The notes: a model not told the origin generated them from the sequence alone. A stretch of 64,000 nt of DNA from Billgrantia pellis (GCF_008297955.1 NZ_VTPY01000005.1:310001-374000), one strand, 5' to 3'. Numbered from the stretch's first letter, positions 1 to 9,096 are shown. Made by a program: numbers and translations.

Positions 1-1
1 C

Positions 2-490
2 GAGTTGGGCGTCGGTCTGCTGCAGACTCACCTGTTCGTCTTCTATTACGCCGTGCTATCGGCCATTACACCCCCCGTGGCCTTAGCGGTATTTGCGGCC
101 GCGGCCATTACCGGTGAGCGAACCCTGGGAATAGCGCTCAGTGCGCTGCGCTTGTCGGTCGTGGCGTTTCTACTGCCATTCGCTTGGGTGTTCCATCCTG
201 AGATCAATCTGCAAGATCTCTCGTTCGGTGCCTTGCCCGGGGTGGTGGCGGCGGTGCTGCCGATGATCGTCGCCACGGTCGGTATCAGTGCTGCCAATGT
301 CGGGTTTTGTTGTCGTCGACTCAAGGTCGCCGAGCGCCTGATCATCGCGATTGCCGGTGTAGTGGCTCTCACCCAAGGGGTGCTGATCTCGGCGGTCGCC
401 TGCGTGGCGATCATCGGGCTGATGTTCAATGCACGGCGTACCTCGGCTCCCGGTTCACTCACGGCAAAAGCCAAAGGGAGAATGTCATGA
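2..490 (+). CDS. TRAP transporter fused permease (TAXI type), C-terminal part
   Basis: C-terminal 162 residues of an inner-membrane TRAP permease; the start lies before the window. Several hydrophobic helices are visible, and the stretch YYAVLSAITPPVALAVFAAA is typical of the DctM/TAXI large subunit, which uses an ion gradient and a periplasmic binding protein to import organic acids. The final residues are hydrophilic (KAKGRMS). The stop overlaps the start of the next gene as ATGA, so the SMP-30 lactonase is translationally coupled and probably acts on the imported compound. The substrate cannot be told from this fragment. Confidence 0.85.
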   Translation, partial: ELGVGLLQTHLFVFYYAVLSAITPPVALAVFAAAAITGERTLGIALSALRLSVVAFLLPFAWVFHPEINLQDLSFGALPGVVAAVLPMIVATVGISAANVGFCCRRLKVAERLIIAIAGVVALTQGVLISAVACVAIIGLMFNARRTSAPGSLTAKAKGRMS

Positions 491-1434
491 GTCTGTATTT
501 GCCGCCCGAGACGCGCTGGTGCGAAGTCTTCAGTGAAGTGCCCGAATCACTGCGTCTGCATGAAGCACGCTCCGGGTGGATCGATGCCAATAAGCCTGGA
601 CAGTCGGTGCCGAGCTTTCTCGAGGGTCCTGTCTTCGACTCCGCGCATAACCTTTACCTCACCGATATCCCGCATGGCCGGATCTTGCGCGTGACGCCAA
701 GCGGTGAATGGTCGATGGTCAGTCGCTATGACGGCTGGCCCAACGGCATGAAGTTCGGCCCCGATGGCCGGTTGTGGATCGCCGAATATCGCCACGGCAT
801 CCTGGCCCTTGACCCGGCCGGCGGCCAGCCCGAGCCCGTCATCACTCATGTGGGCAGTGAAAGCTTCAAAGGGGTCAACGACCTGTTCTTCGATAGTCGC
901 GGAAGGCTTTACTTCACCGACCAGGGGCAGACAGGACTACAGGATCCTACCGGCCGCGTCTATCGCGCCGATATCGAGACAGGGCGGCTGGAGTGTCTAT
1001 TGAGCAATGGTATCAGCCCCAATGGCCTGGTCTGCGATCTCGAGGAGACGGCGCTGTTCGTTGCCATGACCCGGGGCAACGGGGTATGGCGACTGCCGCT
1101 CAAGGACGATGGTCCCGCAGGCAAGGTCGGAATGTTCGTCCAGCTCGCGGGCGGCATATCCGGTGCCGATGGGCTGGCGCTCGATGAGGCGGGTAATCTC
1201 TATGTCTGCGATGCCGGCAATGGCTGTGTGTGGGTCTTCGACCGATATGGGGAGCCGCTCTGGAGGCTGCGAACACCGACGCAAGGGCGAACAGTGACCA
1301 ATCTCGCCTTCGGCGGAAAAAATCGCAAGACGTTGTTCATGACGGAGTCGGCGACTGGCACCGTGCTGAACGTCGAGATGGAGGTGGCAGGTAAGCCATT
1401 GCGTTTCGGGTTGGACGATCCTTTCGAGTCTTGA
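487..1434 (+). CDS. SMP-30/gluconolactonase family hydrolase
   Basis: A 315-residue six-bladed beta-propeller protein of the SMP-30/gluconolaconase/LRE family. Members hydrolyse sugar lactones or related esters with one bound divalent metal. The four expected metal ligands are visible: Glu46 (FLEGPVFD), Asn131 (GVNDLFFD), Asn179 (ISPNGLVCD) and Asp228 (GADGLALD). The frame stays open well upstream, but the start chosen is the ATG overlapping the stop of the transporter gene (ATGA), which fits translational coupling. No signal peptide, so cytoplasmic. Coupling to a TRAP permease suggests a role in catabolism of an imported sugar acid or lactone; the substrate is not determined. Confidence 0.88.
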   Translation: MSLYLPPETRWCEVFSEVPESLRLHEARSGWIDANKPGQSVPSFLEGPVFDSAHNLYLTDIPHGRILRVTPSGEWSMVSRYDGWPNGMKFGPDGRLWIAEYRHGILALDPAGGQPEPVITHVGSESFKGVNDLFFDSRGRLYFTDQGQTGLQDPTGRVYRADIETGRLECLLSNGISPNGLVCDLEETALFVAMTRGNGVWRLPLKDDGPAGKVGMFVQLAGGISGADGLALDEAGNLYVCDAGNGCVWVFDRYGEPLWRLRTPTQGRTVTNLAFGGKNRKTLFMTESATGTVLNVEMEVAGKPLRFGLDDPFES

Positions 1435-1482
1435 GCTGTGGCACAATGCGTTCATTAGCCAGTTAACGAAAGGAGGCAGGAC

Positions 1483-2520
1483 GTGCAGAGGAACACGGCG
1501 CGGGCGTTGGGCGTGTCATTGGCAATCGGCGCCGTAGGTGGGTTCGTGTTCCAACTCATCGGCCTGCCGCTGGCCTGGATGCTGGGGCCATTGACGGCCA
1601 ACCTGATGGTGTCCGCCCGGGGTGTCGATGTGCACATTCCCGAGCGGCTGCGTGAGGTCTTTCTCGGTGTGCTAGGCCTGGTGCTGGGCAGCCAGGTGAC
1701 GCCGCAACTGGCCGAGCGGGTACTGGACTGGCCGGTTTCCGCCGTGCTGCTGCTGCTCGGCGTGGCGGTTTCCACCGCAGCGGCGGCGGCCTGGTACCGC
1801 CGTTGCGGCTTCGATTCGGTAAGCGCGTGGTTTGCCTCGGCACCGGGGGCCATGACGGCGATGATCCTGATGGGGGAGCAGGGCGGTGGAGATCCACGGC
1901 GCATCGCCATTGCCCAGTCGCTGCGAATCATTCTGGTCGTCATGATCCTGCCACCCTTGTTTTGGGCCTACGAGGGTGGTACGGCAGTATCAGCGGGGAC
2001 GGCGGAGAATGGCTTCGAAGCCGCCTGGATGCTGCTGGTCCTGCCGCTGCTGTTCCCTTTGGGGCGCTGGCTGCGCTTGCCCAACCACACCCTGCTTGCC
2101 CCGCTGCTTTTCGCCGGCCTGCTCTCCGGCTTCGGCATGGCCAGTTTCAGCTTGCCGGACGGGGGCATGAACGTGATGCTCTGGGTACTTGGCTGCGCTA
2201 TCGGGTCGCGTTTCCGTGGGCTGTCCTCGGCACGCCTGGGGCGCTATTTGTTCGAGGCTTTCATTGCCACCTTGTTGGCATTGACGGTGCTGGCCGGCTT
2301 CGCCGAGCTGATTCATCGACTGGTGGGGGTACCGCGCGATGTGGCGCTGCTGGCGCTGGCGCCAGGTGGCATCGGCGAGATGGCCATCCTGGCCGTGGCG
2401 CTGGAGCTCGATCCGGTCTTCGTGGCCTTTCATCACCTGCTGCGCATGGTGGCACTGATGCTGTTCGCCCCGCTATGGGCGCGCTGGTTGCTACGCCAGG
2501 GTAAGCGGGGCGAAGGGTAG
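1483..2520 (+). CDS. AbrB-type (DUF/PF05145) membrane protein
   Basis: A 345-residue integral membrane protein of the family often named 'AbrB ammonia monooxygenase-like', unrelated to the DNA-binding AbrB of Bacillus. It has two similar halves of about 150 residues: the first contains GLPLAWMLGPLTANL and WFASAPGAMTAMILMGE, the second LLAPLLFAGLLSGFG and LALAPGGIGEMAILAVALE. These paired APGA/APGG-GEM motifs mark the internal duplication. A GTG start is chosen because a strong AGGAGG ribosome site lies just upstream. The 48-base gap to the lactonase gene allows co-transcription. Function of the family is not established; some relatives are proposed permeases or regulators. Confidence 0.8.
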   Translation: MQRNTARALGVSLAIGAVGGFVFQLIGLPLAWMLGPLTANLMVSARGVDVHIPERLREVFLGVLGLVLGSQVTPQLAERVLDWPVSAVLLLLGVAVSTAAAAAWYRRCGFDSVSAWFASAPGAMTAMILMGEQGGGDPRRIAIAQSLRIILVVMILPPLFWAYEGGTAVSAGTAENGFEAAWMLLVLPLLFPLGRWLRLPNHTLLAPLLFAGLLSGFGMASFSLPDGGMNVMLWVLGCAIGSRFRGLSSARLGRYLFEAFIATLLALTVLAGFAELIHRLVGVPRDVALLALAPGGIGEMAILAVALELDPVFVAFHHLLRMVALMLFAPLWARWLLRQGKRGEG

Positions 2521-2524
2521 TGGC

Positions 2525-4576
2525 TCAGTCGTGCCTGGGCCCTGCCCCGGCATCGGCCTGAAGGTCGGACGCAGGCACTCGATCGGCGCCCCAACTGCGA
2601 TAGAGATAGGCGGTGACCCGGTCGATCTCTTCCTGAGTGATCTGAGTCAGTTCGCCGCGCTCGAGCGGATCGTAGTGAAAGATGTAGAGGCGTGAGGCGA
2701 ATTGCTCGAAGGGCAGCGAAGCTTCACCGAAGCGCTCGCCGTGCCCTGCGGTACTCACCTTGATGCCGTCGCCCCAATCCTGGCCACTGTCATTGTTGGG
2801 GTTGAAGAAATAGATCCGCATGACGTCCGTTGGATCCAGCGACACCCGCAGCACCGTAATCGCATGCCAACCAATGAAGCGGGCCGCACTGTCCGTCACG
2901 GCGATACCGGCCGGTTGGGGGTGGATCAACGGTTGATTGCCGTTGTAGTAGGGATGGTAGCTGGCATAGAAGTGACGCAGGAAGGTATCGACCTCATGCA
3001 ACATGCCGGTGGCCACGTCGACGTTGATGCGAAAGCCTCGGCCCGACCACCAGCCGTGAAACTCGGGATTGACCCAACGATGCGGATCACCCTCACGGTC
3101 GGCGCAGCGACGTCCCATCTCGGCGTAGATCCTGTCCAGGTGGGGAACCACGATCAGCGAGACCGGGTCGAGATCCATGGGCAGGCTGTGGGCCACTCCG
3201 CCCAGGCTTTCCATCGAGGAGATGGCCTGCCCTTCGAAGTGCATGATGATCTCATCGTCGCGGGCCGCCCAGGCGACCATCTGCAATAGATAGTCGGGAT
3301 CGTTGTAGGCCCACATGGAGAGGGCGCGCGCCGACTGGCAGGTCGGATTGTTGCCCTGGCCAACACCCAGCGGCTGGCCGAGCATGCACAGCACTCCTTC
3401 CAGCAGCCGCGCCCGGGGGGAGACCGTCTCGCCGAAGGCGAGGTTGAGACGCGCCTGCGACCATTCCGAGAGCGACAGGCCCAACTGACGCCACATGGCC
3501 GGTGCCACCGGAGGCTGGTAGAGGATGCCGCGCTCTAGCATCAATGCCAGACCGTAGACGGCCTGAGGCGTGGCCGGGTGTACGGCGCTGCGGATCAGGG
3601 CATGGACCAGCTCGCGGTAGCACAGCAGGCAATCGCGTCCGGTCGAGGAGAGGCCCAGGGCTTCGGTCAGTAGATGGTCGCTATGGTCGAGCAAGTGGCG
3701 TAGCAGTACCGGGTGGTAGGCCGAGACCAGGCCGGTGTCGTGCATGGCGCGGGCGAAACCGGTGGCCTCGCTCTGTAGGGCGGCGTTGTCCATGCTGGAG
3801 AGCCGTTCGCGATAAACCTCCAGCCCCGGGTCTTCGCGGCACGCCTGGGTGGGACCGAACAACGAACTGACCAGGCGATCGGCACCCTGGCCGCTGACGC
3901 CCAGGTCGATCTCGGGGTTGGCCTGGCAGATGGCGATCTGGGTGATCATCTGCTTGACGGTATCTACCTGGATGGGACGCTGCTGCAGGATTCGCCAGAT
4001 CTCCTCGATCAGCTTGTCGATGATGTGTTCGTAGCCGATACGCTCTGCCAGATGATGGAACAGGTGGCGGGGAATCTGCGCCAACCGGCCCTGAGTCTCT
4101 CGTTCAGCCTCGCTGGGGGCGCCGAACAGCAGCCAGAGATTGAGCGCCATTGCCTGCGTCAGGTAATGATGGGCCTGCTCGGTCGAGATCAATGGATGCA
4201 CGTAGTCGCCCTTGGCCACTGCCAACAGACGCAGCTCGCTCAGCGCCTCGATCACTACGGTGTTGGCGTCAGGACTCTTGAGCGAATGGGTGGTCAGGGA
4301 GGGCAGGAGGTACTGCGGCGTCTCCCAGTCCGATCCCTGAAAGACGCCGGCATCCTCCAGTGCCCTGGCGCGTGTCTCCAGTGCCGCCGCGCCTCCCGGC
4401 TGGAGCAGCACGCGGCGAGCGGTGTCCAGCACGCGGGGCAGCTTTGCCGGCTTGGCGAAGTCACGCGACTCGCCCAGCAGGGTAGCCGCTTCATCGAGCT
4501 TCGCCAGCAGGCCGGGAAGTTTGTCATCGCCTGCCGGATTCTGGCTGGCGTCTTGCATTTGCCCGTTGGTGGTCAC
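2525..4576 (-). CDS. Large protein of unknown function with papain-like catalytic residues
   Basis: 683 residues, no signal peptide. I do not recognise it as a named enzyme. The first 380 residues look largely helical. From residue about 400 the sequence has the layout of a papain-like thiol enzyme: Gln407-Gly408, then Cys413 six residues after the Gln (the same spacing as Q19/C25 in papain), His571 in GWHAITVLRV, and Asn592 in YFFNPNNDSG, i.e. the usual order oxyanion Gln, Cys, His, Asn. Such a fold could be a peptidase, amidase or transglutaminase. The gene follows an ATP-grasp ligase gene by 43 bases on the same strand, which suggests a ligation/cleavage or ligation/transfer pair. The catalytic assignment is inference from motif order. 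Confidence 0.6.
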   Translation of the reverse strand: MTTNGQMQDASQNPAGDDKLPGLLAKLDEAATLLGESRDFAKPAKLPRVLDTARRVLLQPGGAAALETRARALEDAGVFQGSDWETPQYLLPSLTTHSLKSPDANTVVIEALSELRLLAVAKGDYVHPLISTEQAHHYLTQAMALNLWLLFGAPSEAERETQGRLAQIPRHLFHHLAERIGYEHIIDKLIEEIWRILQQRPIQVDTVKQMITQIAICQANPEIDLGVSGQGADRLVSSLFGPTQACREDPGLEVYRERLSSMDNAALQSEATGFARAMHDTGLVSAYHPVLLRHLLDHSDHLLTEALGLSSTGRDCLLCYRELVHALIRSAVHPATPQAVYGLALMLERGILYQPPVAPAMWRQLGLSLSEWSQARLNLAFGETVSPRARLLEGVLCMLGQPLGVGQGNNPTCQSARALSMWAYNDPDYLLQMVAWAARDDEIIMHFEGQAISSMESLGGVAHSLPMDLDPVSLIVVPHLDRIYAEMGRRCADREGDPHRWVNPEFHGWWSGRGFRINVDVATGMLHEVDTFLRHFYASYHPYYNGNQPLIHPQPAGIAVTDSAARFIGWHAITVLRVSLDPTDVMRIYFFNPNNDSGQDWGDGIKVSTAGHGERFGEASLPFEQFASRLYIFHYDPLERGELTQITQEEIDRVTAYLYRSWGADRVPASDLQADAGAGPRHD

Positions 4577-4619
4577 GCCGGCTCCTTTGGATCAGGCTGT
4601 CATGACCATGACGCCTTGC

Positions 4620-5843
4620 TCAGACATAGAAATCAAGCGCTTCCTGATGCTTGAGCAGGTCTCTCAGTCGATGGGGATCCTCGCCCTTGAAATAGATCAA
4701 CCCCCAGTGAGTGCCGAAGGCGGTGCGCTTGGTGACCGTTTCCTCCAGCGGTGGTGTCAGTTCGTGCGACTCGAAGTAGGGATCGTCCTCGACCTCTTCG
4801 GGAATCTCCAGGCGACTGACCACCCGGCGCCGCGGGTAGACCCCGAAGCAGCCTGCATAGCACTTGGCGTCCTCGACTTCCCTGGGGAAGAAGGACTTGA
4901 CCTCTTCGGGAGTGCTCTTGGGGTCGAAGACCAGCATGCTGGCCTGGTAGGCATTGAAGCCATAGACCCGTTCGAGCAATTCGAAGACCTTGAAGCCTGG
5001 CGGGCGATAGGCGACTTCGCCGAAATACATCTCGCCGTCGCTAGTGACGAAGTACTCGGGATGGATTAACCCGAAATCAATATCGAACGCCTTGATCAGC
5101 TTCTCGATCTGGATGGTGATCTGCGGGCGATACTGCTCCAGCTCGGGTGAGGCCGGCACGAAGACCGAATAGCCCAGCGTGACGTACTCGGAAATGTTCA
5201 GGAAGGCGATCTTACCGTCATGGATCCATGCCTCGACGGCGAATTCCCAACCGTCCAGGTGCGATTCCATCAGCACGGGGAACTCTTCGTCGGGGATGGT
5301 ATCGACCTCGTCGGGAGTGCGAATTACCCGATGGCCCAGGCAGCCGGCCTTGTCGAAGGCCTTGAGATGGATGGGATCGTTGGGATCGCCGTCGAGCTTG
5401 AGCAGGGTCTGGTTGACGCGCTTGAGAAAACGGATGACGTCCGCCTTGTCATGGGCCTCCTCGAAGATGCCGACGCGTATGCCGCCGAGCTGAGCACGCC
5501 GCTTCATTAGCGCCTTGTCGCGCAGCAGCAGCGATTGGCCGTAGAGGCGCGGCTTGTCGAGCAACAGCGAGTTGATGGCACCGGCCCACTCTACCGTCTC
5601 CTCGAACAAGGGGATCGCCACGTTCACACCCATCTCCTTCAGGGTCTCGGCGATCTCCAGCGAGCGGTCGTTCAGGCGTTCGAAGTTCCAGGCGATATAG
5701 GGGATGTCATGCTTTTGGCAGTATTCCTCGGCCCATTCCGGCGCTACCACTACATAGCGTCGGTCGAAATTCTCGGCGGCTTCGATGGCGTTCAGGCTCC
5801 AGCCGAGCAGTGCGATGTAACCCTTGTCGGGATTCTTGTCCAT
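4620..5843 (-). CDS. ATP-grasp domain ligase of unknown substrate
   Basis: 407 residues with an N-terminal pre-ATP-grasp Rossmann-like part (ALLGWSLNAIEAA near residues 11-23) and a central ATP-grasp domain about residues 105-310. Candidate ATP/Mg contacts are Lys161 and Lys165 (HLKAFDKAG), Glu200/Glu204 (DGWEFAVEAW) and Glu276 with Arg280 (GEVAYRPPG). The enzymes of this fold join a carboxylate, through an acyl phosphate, to an amine or thiol. A C-terminal region of about 100 residues is not recognised. First gene of an operon with the papain-like protein downstream. No peptide, cofactor or cell-wall gene nearby reveals the substrate. Confidence 0.75.
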   Translation of the reverse strand: MDKNPDKGYIALLGWSLNAIEAAENFDRRYVVVAPEWAEEYCQKHDIPYIAWNFERLNDRSLEIAETLKEMGVNVAIPLFEETVEWAGAINSLLLDKPRLYGQSLLLRDKALMKRRAQLGGIRVGIFEEAHDKADVIRFLKRVNQTLLKLDGDPNDPIHLKAFDKAGCLGHRVIRTPDEVDTIPDEEFPVLMESHLDGWEFAVEAWIHDGKIAFLNISEYVTLGYSVFVPASPELEQYRPQITIQIEKLIKAFDIDFGLIHPEYFVTSDGEMYFGEVAYRPPGFKVFELLERVYGFNAYQASMLVFDPKSTPEEVKSFFPREVEDAKCYAGCFGVYPRRRVVSRLEIPEEVEDDPYFESHELTPPLEETVTKRTAFGTHWGLIYFKGEDPHRLRDLLKHQEALDFYV

Positions 5844-5951
5844 GGGCGCCTCCTGAATGGCGGGATCTTCCTCTGCGACCGAAACTCTCCCCCTTCAAGC
5901 TAGTCGATTCCTCGCTACCTCACAGGGCAAAGGATGTCTCGATGTCTGCTC

Positions 5952-5980
5952 TTGCTGCTCCCCGGCGCCGCTGGTATAGT
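5952..5980 (+). promoter_or_regulatory. Probable sigma-70 promoter of the 4.5S RNA gene
   Basis: TTGCTG (5952-5957) and TATAGT (5975-5980) are separated by 17 bases, and the -10 carries an upstream TGG (extended -10 form). Transcription would start near 5987, about 65 bases before the conserved RNA, so the 5' end would have to be processed. Assignment is by pattern only. Confidence 0.5.
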
Positions 5981-6053
5981 GCTCGCGCACTCGGCAACCC
6001 CTTGATGCAACGCCGAGTTCGATGCCGCGGATGTCAGGCAGGCATCGTGTCGT

Positions 6054-6163
<110 letters not shown>

Positions 6164-6300
6164 TCCATTTGGGGTGCCCTTCCAGCGCTTCCTCATGGTT
6201 TTTTCAAGCTTTTCGTCATATTCGACAGGCGGTACGTTCTTTGCCGATTGGTGCGCTCCGGTTGGCGACGAGTTTTTACGTCTAACGTCTTATTCGACCT

Positions 6301-6309
6301 TGGTATAAT
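6301..6309 (+). promoter_or_regulatory. Extended -10 promoter for the 100-residue unknown gene
   Basis: TGG followed by a perfect TATAAT (6304-6309) about 50 bases before the start codon. No convincing -35 box stands 17 bases upstream, as is common for extended -10 promoters. Confidence 0.55.
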
Positions 6310-6358
6310 GCCGTCTCGCTGATATCATGCAATGCAGCAAATATCATGAGAGGATGCC

Positions 6359-6661
6359 ATGCAGATCGACACGCCGAACGATGCCATTCAGCGCAGCTTG
6401 CGCCAGTGCCTGTCGGATGCCGCTTTCCTGCTCTATCAGCAAGGTCATGTGCTGGAAACCATCACCATACCTTTCCGCGGGCTCGACAGCCGCGCCCTGC
6501 GTCAGCTGCGCGAAGCGTCACAGGAGTGGCGCGCTTGCCAGCGGGTACTGGAGAGCAGCGAGGCCGCCGTCTACAACGAGCAGGGGCGTTTCGTGTTGAC
6601 CCCGATGGCGCGCGAGCTGCTGTTTGATATGTTTGGCGAAGGGGCAGCGGATTGCGCCTGA
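6359..6661 (+). CDS. Small protein of unknown function (100 aa)
   Basis: A 100-residue soluble acidic protein I cannot assign to a family. It has no signal peptide or membrane segment. The sequence (AFLLYQQGHVLETITIPFRG, then ALRQLREASQEWRACQRV) looks alpha/beta with a central helix. The start ATG follows GAGAGGA by a normal distance, and a perfect extended -10 promoter is 50 bases upstream, so it is very likely expressed as a single gene. A hairpin follows the stop. Codon use matches its neighbours. Confidence 0.7.
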   Translation: MQIDTPNDAIQRSLRQCLSDAAFLLYQQGHVLETITIPFRGLDSRALRQLREASQEWRACQRVLESSEAAVYNEQGRFVLTPMARELLFDMFGEGAADCA

Positions 6662-6686
6662 GCCAGCCGACACATGCCCGACATTA

Positions 6687-6718
6687 GCGGGGAGGCCAAC
6701 GGCCTTCCCGCAGCATTT
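6687..6718 (+). terminator. Possible terminator after the 100-residue gene
   Basis: An 11-base stem (GCGGGGAGGCC with GGCCTTCCCGC, one G-U type mismatch) with an AAC loop, followed by AGCATTTT. The T run is short and offset, so strength is uncertain. Confidence 0.5.
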
Positions 6719-6760
6719 TCGTCACCTTAGGCAATGCGGTATCTGACCGCATCCTGAGGC

Positions 6761-7540
6761 CTATCCCGGGTTCCCCAAATGCTTGCGAAGAAAGTGGCAA
6801 GTGCGTTCCTGGTCCGGATGAGAGAAGAGATGGTCAGGGGTGTTTTCCTCGATCACCACGCCACCATCCATGAACATGGCCCAGTCGGAGACATCGCGTG
6901 CGAAAGCCATTTCGTGAGTGACAATGAGCATGGTCATGTGCTCTTCGGCGAGGTGCTTCATGACCTGGTTCACTTCTTCCACCAGCTCGGGGTCCAGGGC
7001 CGAGGTCGCTTCGTCGAAGAGCATGACCTTGGGGCGCATGGCCAGGGCGCGGGCGATGGCGACGCGCTGTTTCTGCCCGCCCGATAAGGAACTGGGATAG
7101 ACCGAAGCCTTGTCCGCCAGCCCCACGCGCTCCAGGAGCTCCATGCCCAGCTCCCGAGCGCTTCTGGCATCCACTCCCTTCAGTTTTCTCGGTGCCAGCG
7201 TCACGTTTTCCAGCGTCGAGAGATGAGGAAACAGGTTGAAATGCTGGAATACCATGCCCATGTTCTGGCGTATATGGTTGATATGCCGTTCGAAGGCGAG
7301 ACCCTTCAGATCCGGTCGATTGACCTGGACACCATCCAGCAGGATGCTGCCCTCGTCGATCATTTCCAGGTTATTGATCGATCGTAGCAGTGTGCTTTTT
7401 CCCGATCCTGACGGGCCGATGATGGAGATGATCTTGCCGCGGTCGATCTTGAGATCGATACCCTTGAGGACTTCAAGGTCACCGAATCGTTTCTTGACTC
7501 CCTTGAGCTCCACCATGGGAGTGTCTGTCGCTTGTGTCAT
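6761..7540 (-). CDS. Polar amino acid ABC transporter, ATP-binding protein
   Basis: A 259-residue ATPase of the GlnQ/HisP type that powers amino acid import. Walker A is GPSGSGKST (residues 42-50), the ABC signature is [14 protein letters not shown], and Walker B is [13 protein letters not shown], followed by the switch histidine in [10 protein letters not shown]. Last gene of a four-gene minus-strand transport set: binding protein, two permeases, ATPase, with a 12-base gap to the preceding permease. The set lies just downstream of a catabolic cluster in the same direction, which suggests a shared substrate. Confidence 0.93.
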   Translation of the reverse strand: MTQATDTPMVELKGVKKRFGDLEVLKGIDLKIDRGKIISIIGPSGSGKSTLLRSINNLEMIDEGSILLDGVQVNRPDLKGLAFERHINHIRQNMGMVFQHFNLFPHLSTLENVTLAPRKLKGVDARSARELGMELLERVGLADKASVYPSSLSGGQKQRVAIARALAMRPKVMLFDEATSALDPELVEEVNQVMKHLAEEHMTMLIVTHEMAFARDVSDWAMFMDGGVVIEENTPDHLFSHPDQERTCHFLRKHLGNPG

Positions 7541-7552
7541 GTGAAGTCCTCG

Positions 7553-8206
7553 TTAGCGGCGAGCGGCGGCACGACGCTCTATCCATGATTGGCCAGTTTC
7601 CATGAGTAGGTTGATCAAGTAGTAGATGACGGCGATCGTGATATAGAACTCGAAGGGGCGAAACGTCACGCTGATGGCATACTGCGAAAGATAGACGAGC
7701 TCGGCGATACCGATGGCGGAGAGCACCGAAATATCCTTGACCATGATGATCATGTTGTTGCCAAGCTGGGGGATGGCGCGATGAAAGGCCTGAGGAAGAA
7801 TGATATAGAAGAGAGTGGCGAGGTGGCCAAAGCCTAACGATCGCGAAGCTTCATATTGTCCGCTCGAGACCGATTTGATAGTGGCGATGAAGATATCGGC
7901 ATTGTATGCCATGTAGTGGAAACCCAGGCCGAGAACGCCGACCGCGATGGCCGGTATCAGTATCCATTGCCCAAGGCCGAAGTACAGAAAGTAGAGCTGG
8001 AGAAGCAGCGGCGTGGTCATGAATAGCCAGATCAGGAAACGCAGCGGCCAGTTCACGACCTTCCTCGTGTAGAGGGATATTACGGCGACAATCTGGCCGC
8101 CGATGATCGACATGAGGGCGACCACCAGGCCAATCAGTAGCGTGGCGCCTACGCCCTTGAGCAAGGTTGGAAAATAGGTGATGACGGGGCTGAAATCGAA
8201 TTCCAT
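7553..8206 (-). CDS. Polar amino acid ABC transporter, permease 2
   Basis: A 217-residue HisMQ-type inner membrane permease. N-terminal periplasmic residues lead into about five transmembrane helices. The cytoplasmic EAA loop that docks the ATPase is visible as GQYEASRSLGFG followed by ILPQAFHRAIP. It forms the channel with the permease encoded immediately upstream (36-base gap) and is energised by the ATPase encoded 12 bases downstream. Confidence 0.92.
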   Translation of the reverse strand: MEFDFSPVITYFPTLLKGVGATLLIGLVVALMSIIGGQIVAVISLYTRKVVNWPLRFLIWLFMTTPLLLQLYFLYFGLGQWILIPAIAVGVLGLGFHYMAYNADIFIATIKSVSSGQYEASRSLGFGHLATLFYIILPQAFHRAIPQLGNNMIIMVKDISVLSAIGIAELVYLSQYAISVTFRPFEFYITIAVIYYLINLLMETGQSWIERRAAARR

Positions 8207-8242
8207 GCTGACTTACTCTGGTTGTATTATTGTCTGGTGGCA

Positions 8243-8899
8243 CTATAGATAGGTGTATCGCGTGGCGCGACGATAGAGGAACTCAACGATGCCCATCACT
8301 GCATAGAGAATGACGATGTACATCAGGGCGCTCAGGGCAAAGACCTCCAGGGGCTTGTAAGTGGAGCCGATCAGGCGCTGAGCCTGGTAGGTCAGTTCAA
8401 CCACCGAGATGATGGAAACCAGCGAAGAGTTCTTGACCAGGATGATGGCAAGCACGCCGATGGAGCGAATCATCAAGCCGGCCGATTGAGGCAGGATGAT
8501 GTGCCGTAGCGTGGCGAAGCGGCCAAATCCCAACGATCGCGAGGCCTCGCTCTGTCCGCTGTCGACCGATTCGATGGCGCCCCGGATGGCCTCGCTCATG
8601 TAGGCGCCGATATTGAAAGCGCCGACCACCACGCCGCAGGTGAAAGGGTCCAGGCGCAGGCCGATCGCGGGCCCGCCATAGAAGACCAGCAGCAGCTGGA
8701 CGAAATAGGGGGTGCCGCGAACGACGCTGATATAGGATCGCGCAAGCCAGCGAACGGGGAGGATTCGCGCGGTTCGCAGCGCCACTAGCGCGGAAGCGAT
8801 GAAGAAGCCGAAGAACAGGGCACGAGCCGATATCTCAATGGTGACCCATGCCGCCTTTGCCAACAACGGCGTTATCTCGATCATCAGATTGATGTCCAT
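8243..8899 (-). CDS. Polar amino acid ABC transporter, permease 1
   Basis: A 218-residue HisMQ-type permease with the EAA loop GQSEASRSLGFG and ILPQSAGLMIRSIG. The frame is open another 90 codons upstream, but the start chosen is the ATG giving MDINLMIEITP, which follows a GAAGGGG ribosome site and begins at the family's usual N-terminus. The upstream extension would run through the two hairpins after the binding-protein gene and is not protein-like. Confidence 0.92.
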   Translation of the reverse strand: MDINLMIEITPLLAKAAWVTIEISARALFFGFFIASALVALRTARILPVRWLARSYISVVRGTPYFVQLLLVFYGGPAIGLRLDPFTCGVVVGAFNIGAYMSEAIRGAIESVDSGQSEASRSLGFGRFATLRHIILPQSAGLMIRSIGVLAIILVKNSSLVSIISVVELTYQAQRLIGSTYKPLEVFALSALMYIVILYAVMGIVEFLYRRATRYTYL

Positions 8900-9022
8900 G
8901 AGCCCCTTCACTCTGTTGTTGCGATTAAAATGGGAAGCACTGAGGAAATTGCCGAGCGAGATGAAGCGCAAAAGGCTCGAAGCACGGAAATCGGTGCATA
9001 GGTGATATCGGTAGGAATCCGA

Positions 9023-9096
9023 GCGCCGCGCAACGCGGCGCTGCGCTCGTGTAGTGTTTTCCCGGACCAGCAGGGCTTGCGCCCTGCTGGTCCGGG
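9023..9096 (-). repeat. Two strong hairpins between binding-protein and permease genes
   Basis: A perfect 16-base stem with a 4-base loop (9061-9076 with 9081-9096) sits 5 bases after the binding-protein stop, followed on the minus strand by an 8-base stem GCGCCGCG/CGCGGCGC (9023-9041). Neither has a U tract on the minus strand. They fit hairpins that protect the 3' end of the binding-protein message and lower expression of the permease and ATPase genes, as in other binding-protein operons. Confidence 0.7.

Noticed and set aside
9061-9096. Perfect hairpin as a Rho-independent terminator of the binding-protein gene
   Set aside because: No U tract follows on the minus strand (AAAACAC), and the permease genes downstream lack a convincing promoter of their own.
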